In this document: piece after piece, positions 6,472 to 7,002 of the stretch
Numbering within the stretch: position 1 is the stretch's first letter
How the letters are laid out: every line of letters begins with the position of its first letter
The notes under the pieces: generated by a model
The model's database searches: none
The model's input: the letters and a program-made list of their open reading frames with translations, nothing else
What the model was told of the DNA's origin: nothing
Assembly: GCA_023257325.1 (NCBI GenBank)
Contig: JALRCP010000035.1
Span: 1-7,002 of the forward strand
Origin: Polynucleobacter sp.
GTDB taxonomy: Bacteria > Pseudomonadota > Gammaproteobacteria > Burkholderiales > Burkholderiaceae
Length of the DNA stretch: 7,002 nucleotides
Reading direction: 5' to 3'
Made by a program: the position numbers and the translations under genes

Positions 6472-6525
6472 AACATTGATTGAATATCACTCAGAGCTTT
6501 ATTGACTATTAATACAAGATAATTA

Positions 6526-6530
6526 AAGGA
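6526..6530 (+). promoter_or_regulatory. Shine-Dalgarno site for the DsrE-like gene
   Basis: AAGGA lies 4 nt before ATG 6535, a somewhat short spacing. It supports that start, which also gives a well-formed signal peptide. Confidence 0.5.
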
Positions 6531-6534
6531 TGCT

Positions 6535-6957
6535 ATGAAACACTTCGTCAAATTAATCACTGCTTTATCTTTTGTGATCTTTTCAGGTCACACATTTGCG
6601 CAATCAACCAAGATTGTTTATCACGTGAATGAGGGGGTTCAGCAAGCCAGTCGCGCGATTGGTAACATCCGCAACCATTTGAATGCCGATCCTAAGGCAA
6701 AAATTGTGGTGGTCACGCATGGCCCAGGGATTGATTTTTTATTAGAGGGTGCTGAGAACATGGCAGGTGCAAAATTTGCAGGTTCAGTGGGTGATTTGGC
6801 GAGCAAAGGCGTTGAATTCAGAGTCTGTAACAACACCTTGGTTTCAAGAAAGATTCCAAAGGAACAAGTGGTGATGGAAGCCAAAATCGTGCCATCTGGT
6901 GTGGCTGAGGTGGCCAACTTGCAAGCCAAAGAGCAATATGTTTATTTGAAGCCTTAA
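6535..6957 (+). CDS. Exported DsrE/DsrF-like family protein
   Basis: This is a 140-residue protein with a typical Sec signal peptide: basic MKHFVK, a hydrophobic core, then a TFA-Q cleavage site after about residue 22. The mature protein of about 118 residues should be periplasmic. The fold signature is that of DsrE-like proteins: a strand KIVYHVNEG, then KIVVVTHGPGIDFLLEGA (56-73), then GVEFRVCNNTL (92-102) with C98, the only cysteine in the protein, at the position of the sulfur-carrying cysteine of DsrE/TusD relatives. Those relatives act in the cytoplasm in sulfur relay or sulfur oxidation; the function of exported single-cysteine forms is not established to my knowledge. It is divergent from cbiX and so not part of the cys operon, but lies beside sulfur genes. 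A role in periplasmic thiol or sulfane-sulfur handling is only inference. Confidence 0.8.
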   Translation: MKHFVKLITALSFVIFSGHTFAQSTKIVYHVNEGVQQASRAIGNIRNHLNADPKAKIVVVTHGPGIDFLLEGAENMAGAKFAGSVGDLASKGVEFRVCNNTLVSRKIPKEQVVMEAKIVPSGVAEVANLQAKEQYVYLKP

Positions 6958-6963
6958 GAGGAT

Positions 6964-6990
6964 GGCTTCAAAAGAAGCCTCAAGACTTTT
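6964..6990 (+). terminator. Possible Rho-independent terminator after the DsrE-like gene
   Basis: A 6-bp hairpin GGCTTC-AAAA-GAAGCC (6964-6979) starts 6 bp after the stop codon. The T run (TTTT, 6987-6990) is short and begins 7 bases after the stem, so this would be a weak terminator. A second AT-only-loop inverted repeat, ACTTTT-AAA-AAAAGT (6985-6999), follows directly. Confidence 0.45.
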
Positions 6991-7002
6991 AAAAAAAGTT
7001 TA

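Larger units (their letters stand above)
6460..6534. other. Divergent intergenic region between cbiX and the DsrE-like gene
   Basis: This 75-bp AT-rich stretch separates two divergent start codons and should hold both promoters. On the minus side a TATACT box is visible. On the plus side there are TTGACT (6502-6507) and GATAAT (6518-6523), but the 10-nt spacing is too short for a standard promoter. No clear operator repeat was seen. Confidence 0.5.

Noticed and set aside
6502..6523. TTGACT and GATAAT as a sigma-70 promoter for the DsrE-like gene
   Set aside because: The boxes are separated by only 10 bases instead of about 17. A start set by GATAAT would also leave the AAGGA site out of the transcript.
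6639..6929. Open frame of 96 codons on the minus strand inside the DsrE-like gene
   Set aside because: The plus-strand frame has a signal peptide and DsrE motifs; the minus frame has neither a start context nor motifs.

Overview
The window carries an almost complete assimilatory sulfate-reduction operon on the plus strand, followed by a siroheme iron-chelatase gene on the minus strand and a small exported DsrE-type gene on the plus strand. Gene order, protein sequences and moderate GC (roughly mid-40s percent by eye) suggest a betaproteobacterium of the order Burkholderiales, perhaps Polynucleobacter-like. The genus is an inference and was not tested by any search.

Layout: (1) 2-163, the 3' end of a ferredoxin--NADP+ reductase gene (fpr). 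(2) 182-5419, five tightly packed genes: cysI (siroheme/4Fe-4S sulfite reductase), a DUF934 gene, cysH (4Fe-4S APS reductase), cysD and cysN (the two ATP sulfurylase subunits). (3) 5416-6168, cobA (uroporphyrinogen-III methyltransferase), which starts inside the end of cysN. (4) 6094-6459 on the minus strand, a short CbiX-type sirohydrochlorin chelatase, whose 3' end overlaps the 3' end of cobA by 75 bp in codon register. (5) 6460-6534, a 75-bp divergent intergenic region. (6) 6535-6957, a DsrE-like protein with a signal peptide, followed by a hairpin and a short T run near the window end.

How the genes work together: CysD and CysN make APS from sulfate, ATP and GTP. CysH, which has the cysteine pattern of APS reductases, reduces APS to sulfite, so no APS kinase (CysC) is needed and none is present. 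CysI reduces sulfite to sulfide. CobA and CbiX supply the first and last steps of the siroheme that CysI needs. No precorrin-2 dehydrogenase and no CysJ flavoprotein gene lie in the window. The fpr gene 18 bp upstream is a candidate electron source for CysI.

Most of this is a known pathway. The points most worth a second look are the uncharacterised DUF934 protein inside the operon, the Fpr/CysI pairing without CysJ, the in-register antisense overlap of cobA and cbiX, a possible leaderless cbiX transcript, an unusual residue in a conserved CysH motif, and the exported DsrE-like protein. I saw no mobile element, CRISPR array, tRNA or rRNA.
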